A DNA stretch of 64,000 nt from a bacterium HR29 (GCA_002898215.1 BEIF01000002.1:310001-374000); one strand, 5' to 3'; positions 26,203 to 36,118 are shown, counted from the stretch's first letter. Program-made: numbers and translations. The notes: generated by a model not told the origin, from the sequence alone.

Positions 26203-26275
26203 TGCAGCCTCCCCAACCGGGTGTTTCGATACCACAGGACCGCACGTGAGCGCGGGACGTACGTAGGAAATGGTG

Positions 26276-27373
26276 ATGGCTCCGCGGCTTGACGGCCACC
26301 GCCCGCGGCCCGACAGGTGCGGGGCGGTACTGCTCCATCGTATCCCGCTGGCCGCGCTCCTCGCGGTCGCGCTCGCCGCTGCCTGCGCTCGAAGCGAACG
26401 CGAACCTCCAGCGCCCACTCCGGTGGCGGGCACCCCGACCGTGGCCGCCACGGCCCCCGCGGGCACGCCCGAGGCGTCGCCGGCCGAGGTGCGCGTCGCC
26501 TACCTCAACCTGATGAGCCCCATCGTGGTCGATGTGACCGACCCGGTCGCCAGCGAGACCTTCGCCGAGCGTCTGGGGATGGTCATCGACGCGGCCCGCG
26601 TCGTCACGCCCGACATCTTCGCCGTGAGCGAGGCCACCTGGACGAAACAGCACGGCTCCGCCTGGGCGAAGCTCGCCGCCGGTCTCGCCATGGAGGGGTC
26701 GTCGTTCGCACGGGCAACGCCCTGGTTTCCCGGCCAGAGCGAGGAGGAGAGCGACGCCCTCCGCGACCTCGTCGGCTTCGAAGAAGGGGAGTACCTCCTC
26801 GTCCGCAGCCCCTACGCCATCCTCCGCTCCGAACGGAAGACCCTGAACCCGCGCGTTTCGGAAGCCGAGGCCCGCGCTGCCCTCCACGTCGTGGTCCGTG
26901 GGCCGGGCAGCCTCGGCGAGTTCGACGTCTACGTGGCCCGTCTCGCCGGAAACGAAGAAACGCGCCTCGCCCAGGCCCGCGACCTCCTCGTCTGGGTGGA
27001 ACTGACCCGGGGGCGGGGCCTCGTGCTCCTCTTTCTGGGCCTCGAATCGCCGCCCGACAGCCCCGTGGCCCGCCTCTTCACCGAGCGTGGCTATCTCGAC
27101 GTCGCCGCCCCGTTCGGAGCTTTGCCGACGTGCTGCCGACCCACCGTCCTCTCCGAGACTCCGCAGCCGCCCCTCTCCGTTCGCACCGACTACATCTTCA
27201 CCAACGGGTGGCCTGCCTCCGCGGTGGTCACCTTCGCCGAGGAGCCGCGCGTACTCGAAGGGGGCAAGCTGCTCTACGCCAGCGACCATGCCGGGCTCGC
27301 CGCTGCCATCCCCGTGCCCGAGTCCGTCAGGCAGGAGGGAGCTCCGGACGCGACGTCAGCGCCAGGGCCGTAA
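26276..27373 (+). CDS. Exported lipoprotein of the endonuclease/exonuclease/phosphatase type
   Basis: A 365-residue predicted lipoprotein: hydrophobic signal (18-36) followed by the lipobox LAAAC37 and a Pro/Thr-rich spacer. The mature domain has the layout of the DNase I-like EEP superfamily: VRVAYLNLM at the start, DIFAVSEATW (the catalytic Glu strand), and YASDHAGLAAAIP at the end (the Ser-Asp-His motif). Phosphodiesterase activity on an extracellular substrate is an inference; the central motifs are divergent. The ATG at 26276 has AGGAA 6 bases upstream; another ATG is two codons earlier. The 3' end overlaps the convergent lipoprotein gene by 18 bases. Confidence 0.7.
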   Translation: MAPRLDGHRPRPDRCGAVLLHRIPLAALLAVALAAACARSEREPPAPTPVAGTPTVAATAPAGTPEASPAEVRVAYLNLMSPIVVDVTDPVASETFAERLGMVIDAARVVTPDIFAVSEATWTKQHGSAWAKLAAGLAMEGSSFARATPWFPGQSEEESDALRDLVGFEEGEYLLVRSPYAILRSERKTLNPRVSEAEARAALHVVVRGPGSLGEFDVYVARLAGNEETRLAQARDLLVWVELTRGRGLVLLFLGLESPPDSPVARLFTERGYLDVAAPFGALPTCCRPTVLSETPQPPLSVRTDYIFTNGWPASAVVTFAEEPRVLEGGKLLYASDHAGLAAAIPVPESVRQEGAPDATSAPGP

Positions 27374-28090
27374 GAGGGACGCTACCGTCTCGGGCGCCAC
27401 GGGGCTCTCGGCGGGCACGGTCACGACGACGCGCGTACCGTCGACGTCGGTTTCGGCCCGGCGGCCGTTCGGGAAGGGCTCCGCTCCTTCCAAGCTGCCG
27501 GCGGCGATGGCGAACGCCGGCGCGTCGAAGCGTGCCCCGGGGTCGACGAGGCCCCCTTTCGCCACTGGCGCGTCGGTGGTCCAGAACTCCAGCAGGTAGC
27601 CGTCGGCCGGCCGACCTCGCCCCAGCTCGACCCGTCGCAGCGCCGCGAGCCCCCGGTAGCCGTCGAACACCTCGGGTGCGGGCACTGCCAGGACGATGCC
27701 TCCGCGGACCGCTGCCCGTAAGGCTCCGGCGGGGAAGGGCGCGTCGGGCGAGGCGACGCTCAACGGGATGGCGAGCAGCGGGAGCGGGGGCGCGGTGCTC
27801 CTCAGTCGGTTGCGAATAGCCAGCTCTTCCGGCGTCAGCGTTCCCCCCGTCCCTCCGAAGAGCCGCGCGACCTCATCGAGCGTTTCCTCCGGCGCGGGTT
27901 GGTAGAGGAAGAAGGCCGCGCTCGACCCGACGACCTCCAGTGCTGCGCTCGGCGGCGTCGGACTTGTTGACGGCGGTGACGCCGTGGACGCTGGCGTTGC
28001 CGTGGGCGGCTGCGAGCCACCGTCTCCGCAGGCCGGGAGGGTCAGCATCGCGGCGGCGAAGAGGAGGACGAGGGCGCGGGCTGCCCGCAT
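27356..28090 (-). CDS. Predicted lipoprotein, function unknown
   Basis: A 244-residue lipoprotein with signal peptide and lipobox TLPAC21, then a 25-residue Pro/Thr/Ser linker. The mature part alternates hydrophobic strands and acidic loops (SAAFFLYQPAPEETLDEVAR, later GTRVVVTVPA) and shows no catalytic motif I can name. The ATG at 28090 has a GGAGGCGC ribosome site. It follows the CopD-like gene on the same strand by 65 bases and could be cotranscribed. Confidence 0.7.
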   Translation of the reverse strand: MRAARALVLLFAAAMLTLPACGDGGSQPPTATPASTASPPSTSPTPPSAALEVVGSSAAFFLYQPAPEETLDEVARLFGGTGGTLTPEELAIRNRLRSTAPPLPLLAIPLSVASPDAPFPAGALRAAVRGGIVLAVPAPEVFDGYRGLAALRRVELGRGRPADGYLLEFWTTDAPVAKGGLVDPGARFDAPAFAIAAGSLEGAEPFPNGRRAETDVDGTRVVVTVPAESPVAPETVASLLRPWR

Positions 28091-28155
28091 GAGCGCCTCC
28101 TTCGCGAACCCTGCCTTCAGGCTGCCGCACCCGGACCCCGTGCGCCAGCCGCCCC

Positions 28156-28695
28156 TCACATCTCCTGCAGCGAATACTCTCCCACGCTCAGCGTCACGCC
28201 GAGGGCCATGATGGCGAGCGTGATGAGGAGCGTGAGCATACTCAACGTCATCGAAAGCCGCCGAAGCCGGGCAAGCTCTTCCTCCGACACCCGCTCCCCG
28301 TTCGCCTGCCGCTCCAAGAGGTCGAGCTGCCGCGGACCGATGGAGAAGATGTGGAATCCCACCAGCACCAGCATGACCAGCAGCAAGGCCATCTTGATGG
28401 TGAATATCCACCCGTAGCGCAGGTCGAGGAACCCGACCTCGTCGCCTACGCCCCAATAGTCGCGCCAGGTGGAGATGAGGTACGTGCCTGCGATGAGGAT
28501 GAGGCCCAGCCCCACGCCGCCGATGTAGCCGAATCGGCGCGTGATCGTCCGCATCGCCTTCACCCGCGTGGGCACATCGGCGATCCCCCGCGAGGCGGGC
28601 ACCCATGCGAAGGCGAGAAAGAACTGCGGTCCCACCCACAGGGCGACGCCGAGGACGTGAAGCCAAACCATCAGGATGCGGATTCCGTTCTCCAT
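28156..28695 (-). CDS. CopD/DUF2269-like four-helix membrane protein
   Basis: A 179-residue membrane protein with four hydrophobic helices (about 5-30, 57-77, 97-118, 147-168). The first helix carries LMVWLHVLGVALWVGPQFF, with the His and Trp-Val-Gly pattern typical of CopD and related uncharacterised haem- or copper-linked membrane proteins. A role in copper tolerance or in a respiratory assembly step is possible but not shown by the context. Confidence 0.7.
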   Translation of the reverse strand: MENGIRILMVWLHVLGVALWVGPQFFLAFAWVPASRGIADVPTRVKAMRTITRRFGYIGGVGLGLILIAGTYLISTWRDYWGVGDEVGFLDLRYGWIFTIKMALLLVMLVLVGFHIFSIGPRQLDLLERQANGERVSEEELARLRRLSMTLSMLTLLITLAIMALGVTLSVGEYSLQEM

Positions 28696-28748
28696 CGCTC
28701 CCTCTCGTGCGCTGTGACGCGCCGTTCGAGAGGCTACGATACAGGGAG

Positions 28749-29642
28749 ATGTTCGAATCGATCGACGACGTCCGCCGACTCCTCGCCGGCCAGAACTACT
28801 TCGCCGACCGCGAAATCGCGACGGTCGTCTTTCTGGCGGCGAAGCTGCAGAAGCCGATCTTCCTCGAGGGTGAAGCCGGCGTCGGAAAGACCGAAATCGC
28901 CAAAGCCCTCGCCGCCGGGATGGGCTCGCCCCTCATCCGTCTGCAGTGTTACGAGGGGCTCGACGCCCATCACGCCCTGTACGAATGGAACTACGCGAAG
29001 CAGCTCCTCCGCATCAAGCTCGCCGAGGCGGGAGGAGAGGACGCGCACGCCGTCGAACGTGAGCTCTTCAGCCGCGACTACCTCATCCCGCGGCCGCTCC
29101 TCCAGGCGCTCCTGGCCGACGGCCCGAACCCGCCCGTCCTCCTCATCGACGAGGTGGACCGGGCCGACGAGGAGTTCGAGGCGTTCCTCCTCGAAATCCT
29201 CGCCGACTTCCAGATCTCCATCCCCGAGCTCGGCACGATCCGTGCCCATCGGCCGCCCTTCGTGGTCCTCACGAGCAACCGCACGCGGGAGATTCACGAC
29301 GCCCTGAAGCGCCGTTGCCTCTATCTCTGGATCGGCTACCCCAGCTTCGAACGGGAGCTGGCTATCGTCCGGGCGAAGGTTCCCGGCATCGATGAGCGTC
29401 TGGCTGCGCAGCTCTGCGCCTTCATGCAGCGCCTCCGCCAGGAGGACTTCTACAAGAAGCCGGGGGTGGCCGAGACCATCGACTGGGGGATGGCGCTGGT
29501 CGCACTCCATCGCGACGCGCTCGACGAGGAGACGATCGAAGCCACGCTCGGCTGCATCTTCAAATACGCCGAGGACATCGAGGCCTTCCGGCGTCGCGGC
29601 CTTTGGCAGCGCTTCCTCGCCGAGCTTCCCCAACGCGCCTGA
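28749..29642 (+). CDS. MoxR-family AAA+ ATPase
   Basis: A 297-residue MoxR/CoxD-type AAA+ chaperone that assembles or activates metalloenzymes. Walker A is GEAGVGKT (41-48), Walker B LLIDEVDR (131-138), sensor 1 is FVVLTSNRT and an Arg finger lies in LKRRCLYLWI. Proteins of this class normally act with a von Willebrand factor A protein encoded next to them; none is seen here, so it is separated from its partner in this genome. The ATG is preceded by AGGGAG. Confidence 0.88.
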   Translation: MFESIDDVRRLLAGQNYFADREIATVVFLAAKLQKPIFLEGEAGVGKTEIAKALAAGMGSPLIRLQCYEGLDAHHALYEWNYAKQLLRIKLAEAGGEDAHAVERELFSRDYLIPRPLLQALLADGPNPPVLLIDEVDRADEEFEAFLLEILADFQISIPELGTIRAHRPPFVVLTSNRTREIHDALKRRCLYLWIGYPSFERELAIVRAKVPGIDERLAAQLCAFMQRLRQEDFYKKPGVAETIDWGMALVALHRDALDEETIEATLGCIFKYAEDIEAFRRRGLWQRFLAELPQRA

Positions 29643-29763
29643 GGGCGGCAAGCGCGCAGGCTCCCGTTTGCTACCCTAAAGACCGAGGGCAATCTCTCGC
29701 GGAGGTGCTCCGTTCGCGTACCGACCGCCCGACCACCCCTTCCTCGAGCGGCTCTCGCAGCAG

Positions 29764-32700
29764 GTGTTGTTCGCGGCGGGCCCCATCGGCTCGTCCATCC
29801 TCGCTCTGCGCCCGCCACCGAACTACGGCGGGAAGGACGGCTGTAACGAATACCTCGTCATCTCCGACCCCGAAGCCGTCGCTCGCATCCAGCGCAGCTT
29901 CTACGCCGTCGGCTGCGATGCCGTCGACAGCGTCAGCTTCGGCGCGAACCGCGTCGTCCTCTCGGAGTATGGGCTCGAAGACCGCGTTCGCGAACTCAAC
30001 CGCCTTGCAGCCCAGCAGATCGGCAAGGTTCGCGACGAGTTCTCGACCCCGGAGTGGCCACGCTACAGCTTCGGGACCATGGGGCCCGGCACGAAGCTCC
30101 CCTCGCTCGGCCACATCACCTGGGACGAGCTCGTGCCGAGCTACCGCGAGCAGGCCATCGGGCTCATCGAGGGCGGCATCGACGTCCTCAAGGTCGAAAC
30201 CTGCCAGGACCTCCTCCAGACGAAGGCGGCGTTGGCCGGCATCGCCGAAGCCTTCGACCATCTGAAGGTCAGGCTGCCGGTCATCGTCTCCGTCACCATC
30301 GAGACGACGGGGACGATGCTCCTCGGGTCCGACATCGCTTGCGCCCTCACCGTGCTGGAAGCGCTCGACCTGGTGGATGTCATCGGGATCAACTGCGCCA
30401 CCGGCCCCGAGCAGATGGTGGAGCACGTCCGCTACCTTGCCGAGCACTGCCGTCGTCCGGTCTTCGTGGGGCCGAACGCCGGCCTTCCGCAAATCGTTGA
30501 TGGGCAGGCGTGCTACCCCCTCTCACCGGAAGAGTTCGCCCGATACCAGCGCATCTTCGTCGAGGAGTTCGGCACGAACATCGCTGCCGGCTGTTGTGGC
30601 ACGACGCCCGCCCACTTCGAAGCCGCGATCCGGGCCATCGGCCGCCGGCCGCCGAAGCCGCGTTCGCCGGTGTACGAACCTGCCTGCGCCTCGCTCTACA
30701 CGAGCGTCCCCTTCCGCCAGGAAGCCTCGGTGCTGGTGGTGGGCGAGCGAATGAACGCCACCGGCTCCAAGGCGTTCCGCGAACGGCTGCTCGCTGGCGA
30801 CCTCGACGGAATGGTCGCGCTCGCCCGCGAGCAGGCTGCCGAAGGTGCGCACGTGCTCGACGTGATGGTCGACTACGTCGGTCGTGACGGCGTCGCCGAC
30901 ATGGAACGGCTCGTGGCTGCCCTCCGGACCCAGACGACTCTGCCTTTGGTCTTCGACTCAACGGAGCCGCCAGTGATCGAAGCGGCGCTGAAGCTCTACG
31001 GCGGCAAGGCGATCGTCAACTCCATCAACCTGGAGGACGGCGGCGCGAAGCTTCACCGTCTCCTGCCCATTATCAAGCGGCACGGCGCCGCTGCCGTCGC
31101 CCTCGTCATCGACGAGGAAGGCCAAGCGCGGACCGCCGAGTGGAAGCTGCGCGTTGCCCGCCGCATCTGGGACATCGCCGTCAACCAGTACGGGATGGAG
31201 CCCAGCGACCTCCTCTTCGATATGCTCACCTTCCCCATCGGCACCGGGCAGGAGGAGGTTCGTCGCGACGCCCTCGAAACCCTCGAGGCCATCCGAGCCT
31301 TCAAGCTCGAACACCCCGAGTCCCTCACTATCCTTGGGGTCTCGAACGTCTCCTTCGGGCTCAAGCCGGCCGCCCGCCGGGTGCTCAACTCCGTCTTCCT
31401 CCACGAAGCGCGCCGCGCCGGCCTCGATGCCGCCATCGTCAACGCGCGCCAGATTCTGCCCCTCAACCGCATCCCCGAGGAACAGGTCGAAGCGGCGCTC
31501 GACCTCATCTACGACCGGCGGCGGCCTCCCACCCCCGAGGAGCCCGACGGCTACGACCCCCTCGTCCGCTTCATGGCCCTCTTCGAAGGCGTCGAAAACG
31601 AGCGCCTCGAACGGGTCGACCGCAGCTCCCTCCCAGTGGAAGAGCGGCTGAAGCAGCGAATCATCGACGGCGACCGTCGCGGGCTCGAAGCCGACTTGGA
31701 GGAAGCGCTCCAGCGGTACGACCCGCTCGCCATCATCAACGACATCCTCCTCGAGGGGATGAAAGTGGTCGGCGACCTCTTCGGGGCCGGCAAGATGCAG
31801 CTTCCTTTCGTGCTCCAGAGTGCGGAAACGATGAAGGCCGCCGTCGCCTACCTCCAGCCGCGCATGGAGCGCGTGGAAGGAAAGTCGAAGGGGAAGATTG
31901 TCCTCGCCACCGTCAAGGGCGACGTCCACGATATCGGCAAGAACCTCGTCGACATCATCCTGAGCAATAACGGCTACACGGTCTACAACCTCGGCATCAA
32001 ACAGCCGATTCAGAACATCATCGAGAAGGCGCTGGAGGTCGATGCCGACGCCATCGGGCTGAGCGGGCTCCTGGTGAAGAGCACCGTCGTCATGCGGGAA
32101 GACCTGGAAGAGCTGAACGCGCGCGAGCTCTTCCACTTCCCGGTGCTGCTCGGCGGCGCGGCCCTCACCCGCAGATACGTCGAAGAGGAGCTGCGGCGGG
32201 TGTACAAGGGCCAGGTGTTCTACTGCCAGGACGCCTTCGAGGGGCTCCAGACTCTCGACCGGTTGCTGGGTAACCGCGGCGAGGCGGAGCCGCCTGCCTC
32301 CCAGCCCGGCTCAGCGACTGGAGGCGAGGGCGAGTCCGAGGACACGGGGTACGAACCAGTGCGGCTGTCCGGACCCGGTGCTCCGCTCCCGCCCGAGGCC
32401 TTCGAGTACGCCCGCAGCAACGTTCGACGCGACGTCCCGGTCCCGAAGCCGCCCTTCTGGGGAGTTCGCGTCGTGAAAGGCATCCCGCTGCGGGAGATCT
32501 ACCCCTACATCAACGAGGTAGCGCTCTTCCGCGGTCAGTGGCAGTACCAGAAGGGGAAGCGCAGCGACGAGGAGTACGAGCGGTTCATCGAGGAGGAGGT
32601 GCGCCCCATCTTCCGCCGTTGGCAGGAGCGGGCTATCGCCGAGGGGCTCCTCATTCCTCAAGTGGTGTACGGCTACTTCATGTGCCAGGCCGACAAGAAC

Positions 32701-33246
32701 GACCTCATCGTCTGGCCGCGGGTGGAGAACGGCCGTCCGGCGGGCGAGCCGGTGCGCTTCCATTTCCCCCGCCAGCCCACCGGCCGGCGTCTTTGCATCG
32801 CCGACTTCTTCCGGGACGTCGAGAGCGGTGAGTACGACACCGTCGCCTTCACGCTCGTAACCGTCGGCCCGCGGGCGAGCGAGTTCGCCCGCGAGCTCTT
32901 CGAACGGAACGAGTACCGGGATTACCTCCACTGGCACGGCTTCGCCGTCGAGACGGCCGAGGCGCTGGCCGAGTACTGGCACAAGCGCGTCCGCGAGGAG
33001 CTCGGCATCGCCGGCAAGGATAAGCCGACCATTCGGGAGCTCTTCGCCCAGGGCTACCAGGGGGCGCGGTACTCGTTCGGCTACCCTGCCTGTCCCGACC
33101 TGGAGGAGCAGGCGAAGATCGCCCAGCTCCTCGACCCCTCGCGGATCGGCGTCGAGCTGAGCGAGACGTTCCAGTGGCACCCTGAACAGACCACGAGTGC
33201 GATCATCGTGCACCATCCCGAGGCGCGGTACTTCGTTATCCGCTGA
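29764..33246 (+). CDS. metH: Cobalamin-dependent methionine synthase
   Basis: Transfers methyl from methyltetrahydrofolate via methylcobalamin to homocysteine. The order is: homocysteine-binding TIM barrel (zinc ligands Cys211 and Cys277-Cys278), pterin-binding domain (about 325-600, starting VVGERMNATGS), cobalamin cap and B12 domain with D720-V-H722-D-I-G, an acidic Gly/Ser linker, and the AdoMet reactivation domain (about 900-1160, with REIYPYINEVALFRGQWQY). Full length is about 1160 residues. The GTG at 29764 is the first usual start, but protein-like sequence in the same frame continues upstream to a TAA at 29677 and a strong GGAGG lies at 29701, so the true N-terminus is probably about 17-25 residues longer. 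Confidence 0.93.
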   Translation: MLFAAGPIGSSILALRPPPNYGGKDGCNEYLVISDPEAVARIQRSFYAVGCDAVDSVSFGANRVVLSEYGLEDRVRELNRLAAQQIGKVRDEFSTPEWPRYSFGTMGPGTKLPSLGHITWDELVPSYREQAIGLIEGGIDVLKVETCQDLLQTKAALAGIAEAFDHLKVRLPVIVSVTIETTGTMLLGSDIACALTVLEALDLVDVIGINCATGPEQMVEHVRYLAEHCRRPVFVGPNAGLPQIVDGQACYPLSPEEFARYQRIFVEEFGTNIAAGCCGTTPAHFEAAIRAIGRRPPKPRSPVYEPACASLYTSVPFRQEASVLVVGERMNATGSKAFRERLLAGDLDGMVALAREQAAEGAHVLDVMVDYVGRDGVADMERLVAALRTQTTLPLVFDSTEPPVIEAALKLYGGKAIVNSINLEDGGAKLHRLLPIIKRHGAAAVALVIDEEGQARTAEWKLRVARRIWDIAVNQYGMEPSDLLFDMLTFPIGTGQEEVRRDALETLEAIRAFKLEHPESLTILGVSNVSFGLKPAARRVLNSVFLHEARRAGLDAAIVNARQILPLNRIPEEQVEAALDLIYDRRRPPTPEEPDGYDPLVRFMALFEGVENERLERVDRSSLPVEERLKQRIIDGDRRGLEADLEEALQRYDPLAIINDILLEGMKVVGDLFGAGKMQLPFVLQSAETMKAAVAYLQPRMERVEGKSKGKIVLATVKGDVHDIGKNLVDIILSNNGYTVYNLGIKQPIQNIIEKALEVDADAIGLSGLLVKSTVVMREDLEELNARELFHFPVLLGGAALTRRYVEEELRRVYKGQVFYCQDAFEGLQTLDRLLGNRGEAEPPASQPGSATGGEGESEDTGYEPVRLSGPGAPLPPEAFEYARSNVRRDVPVPKPPFWGVRVVKGIPLREIYPYINEVALFRGQWQYQKGKRSDEEYERFIEEEVRPIFRRWQERAIAEGLLIPQVVYGYFMCQADKNDLIVWPRVENGRPAGEPVRFHFPRQPTGRRLCIADFFRDVESGEYDTVAFTLVTVGPRASEFARELFERNEYRDYLHWHGFAVETAEALAEYWHKRVREELGIAGKDKPTIRELFAQGYQGARYSFGYPACPDLEEQAKIAQLLDPSRIGVELSETFQWHPEQTTSAIIVHHPEARYFVIR

Positions 33247-33285
33247 CCTTCCGCCGGGGCCGCCCAGCCGGTACCCTTCGTTGCC

Positions 33286-34071
33286 ATGGGACTCCTCGAA
33301 GGCAAGAAGGCCCTCATCTTCGGCGTCGCCAACGACCACTCCATCGCTTGGGGCATCGCCCAGGCCTTCCACCGAGAGGGAGCGGAGCTGGGCTTCGCCT
33401 ACACCGTCGAGGCGCTCGAAAAGCGTGTCGTGCCCCTCGCCCAAAGCCTCGGCGCGGACTTCGTCCGCTACTGTGACATCCGCTCCGACGAGTCCATCGC
33501 CGAAACGTTCGCCGCCGCGGCCGAACGCTTCGGTCGTTGCGACATCCTCATCCACTCGGTCGCCTACGCGCCCCAGGAAGACCTCCGCGCCCGCTTCGTC
33601 GAGACGAGCCGCGATGGCTTCCTGTTGGCGCACGACATCTCGGTCTATTCGCTCATCGCCCTCACCCGTGCCGCGCGCCCCATCATGGACGGCGGCGGCT
33701 CGGTGCTCACCCTCACGTACTACGGGGCGGTGAAGGTGGTCCCGAAGTACAAGGTGATGGGCGTTGCCAAGGCGGCGCTCGAGGCCACCGTGCGGTACCT
33801 CGCCGAGGACCTCGGTCCCGAAGGAATCCGGGTGAACGCCATCAGCGCCGGCCCCATTCGCACCCTCGCCGCCAGCGGGATCTCCGGGTTCCGCACCTTC
33901 CAGAAGGCCTTCGCTACGGTAGCTCCTCTCCGGCGGCAGGTCACCATCCACGATGTCGGTAACGCTGCCGTCTTCCTCTGCAGCGATGCCGCATCGGCCA
34001 TCACCGGCGAAATCCTCTACGTCGACGCCGGGTACAACATCATGGGCATGCCGCCGCTCGACGACGAGTGA
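33286..34071 (+). CDS. fabI: Enoyl-[acyl-carrier-protein] reductase (NADH)
   Basis: Reduces enoyl-ACP in the last step of each fatty-acid elongation cycle. The 261-residue SDR-type enzyme has the FabI cofactor segment [13 protein letters not shown] rather than the classical SDR GxxxGxG, the HSVAYAP strand and the catalytic Y-x6-K in [11 protein letters not shown]. The ending [16 protein letters not shown] is typical of FabI and a known diazaborine/triclosan-target fold. The following acetyltransferase starts within its stop codon (GTGA). Confidence 0.95.
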   Translation: MGLLEGKKALIFGVANDHSIAWGIAQAFHREGAELGFAYTVEALEKRVVPLAQSLGADFVRYCDIRSDESIAETFAAAAERFGRCDILIHSVAYAPQEDLRARFVETSRDGFLLAHDISVYSLIALTRAARPIMDGGGSVLTLTYYGAVKVVPKYKVMGVAKAALEATVRYLAEDLGPEGIRVNAISAGPIRTLAASGISGFRTFQKAFATVAPLRRQVTIHDVGNAAVFLCSDAASAITGEILYVDAGYNIMGMPPLDDE

Positions 34072-34628
34072 CCTCCCCGTTCGCGCGCATCGAACCGTAC
34101 GACCGCTCCCGCCACGCCGAGGGGCCCTGGCAGGTGGTGGCGGCCGTCTTCGACGAGTACGGCTTCCCGTTCGCCGCTTTCGATTACGATGCCGACCTCC
34201 GTGAACCGGAGCAGTGGTATCCCCCCGATCGGGGAGGTATGGCGGTCGCCGTGGACGGGGCGGGCGACGTCGTCGGCTGCGTCGCCGTCGAGGGGAACCC
34301 TGGTGGCGTCTTCGAACTGCACCGGCTCTACGTGCTCGCCAGGGCTCGCCGCCGGGGTATCGGCGAGGCCCTCGTCCGCTGGGCGGTCGCCCGCGCGCGG
34401 GAGCTTGGGGGCGTCGCCCTGGTAGCCTACTCGGACATCGCCTTCACCGATGCGCATCGCTTGTACGAGCGGCTCGGCTTTCGGCGTTTCCGCTTCCGGT
34501 ACGCGCCCGACCCCTGGCGCAGCCGTGAATGGGGCTTTCGCCTCGACCTCGCCTCCGCTCAGTCGCAGGCTGCGCCACCCACGGCGATCGCGTGCGAAGC
34601 GAAGAGTGGGTCGCGGTCGGCGAAGTAG
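34068..34628 (+). CDS. GNAT-family N-acetyltransferase
   Basis: A 186-residue acetyltransferase with the acetyl-CoA-binding motif A segment [20 protein letters not shown] (R-R-G-I-G) and the downstream [13 protein letters not shown] typical of GNAT enzymes. The substrate is unknown. GTG start overlaps the fabI stop, so translation is coupled, although a metabolic link is not obvious. The last 25 residues are low-complexity and overlap the convergent fusion-protein gene by 70 bases. Confidence 0.85.
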   Translation: MTSPFARIEPYDRSRHAEGPWQVVAAVFDEYGFPFAAFDYDADLREPEQWYPPDRGGMAVAVDGAGDVVGCVAVEGNPGGVFELHRLYVLARARRRGIGEALVRWAVARARELGGVALVAYSDIAFTDAHRLYERLGFRRFRFRYAPDPWRSREWGFRLDLASAQSQAAPPTAIACEAKSGSRSAK

Positions 34629-36040
34629 AGCACGATGTGCACGCGGTAGCAGCCTGGGGCGTCGAAGACGATCGTCGCCGAGCTCTCCCCTGCGTCCAGG
34701 AACTGTCCGCCGCTCGCGCTCCACTGCGCTTGCAAGAACGCTGTCCCGTCGAGCCCCGTTGAGGCGTTCACGAGCGTAACCTGTTCGCCCACCTCGGCCG
34801 ATGCCGGCCCCGAAATGCGTGCTTGCGGGTCAGCCGGCGTCGGCGTGGCGGTCGGCGTCGAGGTGGGTGTGGGTGTCGGCGTGGGCGGAACGGGAGTTGG
34901 CGTCGCGGTCGCCGGCACGCGCGTCGGGGGCCGCGCCGTGGGCGAGGTCGCAGCCGTGGCGGTTGCGGCGGCTCCCGCTGGCCGGGGCGTCGGCGTCGAT
35001 GTCGCGGTCGCCGTCGGCGAAGCTGGGCCGGGCGTCCGTTCCCCAGCGACCTGGTGCGTCGGGGCCGGCGTCTCGGTGCCGCTCCTGGAAGCGGGTGGCG
35101 ACGAGTCGCCGTTGCCCGTGAGGAACGAGGCCCCCACCAACGCCAGCCCGCCGGCTACGAGCAAGCCCCCGAGCACGGTGAGCACGGTGTTCACCCGCTC
35201 ACCGCCACGACCCCCCTGAGGCAGGTAGCCGATCTCCCGCGCGAACTCGACGACCGCCCGCTCGAACCGTTCCGGGGATTCCAGGTTTGCGGCATGCCCG
35301 GCTCCCTCCAGCGTGACGGCTCGCGCGAGGCCTGGCGGCAGCGCTTTCAGGAGCTTCGGAGCGTTCTCGACGAATTCGGTGTCCCGGTCGCCGATGACCA
35401 CCAACACCGGCACCTGCAGCTCGCGCAGCCGCTCGACCGCGTTGACGTTCGCCACCAGCTCGGCGGCGGTGTGCGCGATCCCCTGGGGCGTCAACCGGTC
35501 GAAGTCTTCGGTAAGGAGCTGCTTCGCGCGCTCGGGCAGGCGTCGCGAATGCGCAGGGTACAGCCGCGTCGACTTCAGGAACGCCGTCCCTTCGCGGCGA
35601 ACCCGCTCCGCGAGGGCTTCGAGGTTGGCCCGCGCCTCTTCGCGCCAGACCGCATCGCCGGCGGCGGAGTTCGAGTTGATCACGATGACGCCCGCCGTCC
35701 TCTCCGGATGTTCGAGGGCGAAGAGGAGCGCGAGCGCCCCGCCCAGGGAGTGGCCGCAGAGGAGGGCCTGGCGATACCCCAGCTCGTCGAACAGACCGAG
35801 GAGGCGTTCCAGTGCCCGCTCCGGCCGATAGGCAGCGGGGTGGTCCGGCGCGTCGGAGTCACCATGGCCGAGGAGCTCCACCGTCGTGACCTCGAAGTAC
35901 TGCCGGAGTCCCTCGATGTTGTCGGCGAAGGAGGCGCTGCTGGCGGTGAAGCCGTGAAGGAGGACGATCGGCGGCCCCTCGGCCGCGCCCCGAAAGACGA
36001 AGTACGCGATCCGTTCGCCGGGCGGGCCGAACAGCGGCAT
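34559..36040 (-). CDS. Alpha/beta hydrolase fused to a TM helix, Pro-Thr linker and PKD-like domain
   Basis: A continuous 493-residue frame. Residues 1-272 are a complete alpha/beta hydrolase: LLHGFTASSASF oxyanion region, GHSLGG with Ser98, acid in GDRD (218/220), GAGHA with His249. Residues 284-309 form one transmembrane helix. Residues 320-404 are a Pro/Thr/Ala linker with repeated Pro-Thr pairs, and 405-493 form an Ig/PKD-like beta domain (ISGPASAEVGEQVTL ... [12 protein letters not shown]). With no N-terminal signal the hydrolase should face the cytoplasm and the PKD-like domain the outside. An in-frame GTG at the TM start could allow internal initiation, but no stop separates the two halves. 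The ATG at 36040 is chosen since upstream sequence is antisense to the next gene. Confidence 0.8.
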   Translation of the reverse strand: MPLFGPPGERIAYFVFRGAAEGPPIVLLHGFTASSASFADNIEGLRQYFEVTTVELLGHGDSDAPDHPAAYRPERALERLLGLFDELGYRQALLCGHSLGGALALLFALEHPERTAGVIVINSNSAAGDAVWREEARANLEALAERVRREGTAFLKSTRLYPAHSRRLPERAKQLLTEDFDRLTPQGIAHTAAELVANVNAVERLRELQVPVLVVIGDRDTEFVENAPKLLKALPPGLARAVTLEGAGHAANLESPERFERAVVEFAREIGYLPQGGRGGERVNTVLTVLGGLLVAGGLALVGASFLTGNGDSSPPASRSGTETPAPTHQVAGERTPGPASPTATATSTPTPRPAGAAATATAATSPTARPPTRVPATATPTPVPPTPTPTPTSTPTATPTPADPQARISGPASAEVGEQVTLVNASTGLDGTAFLQAQWSASGGQFLDAGESSATIVFDAPGCYRVHIVLYFADRDPLFASHAIAVGGAACD

Positions 36041-36118
36041 GTGCCGAATGTATTCGGCCCCGCGCCTTCGCGAAAGCGCCGCCGCGGCTGTACCGTTCCC
36101 TCGGCTACGATGGTCCCC

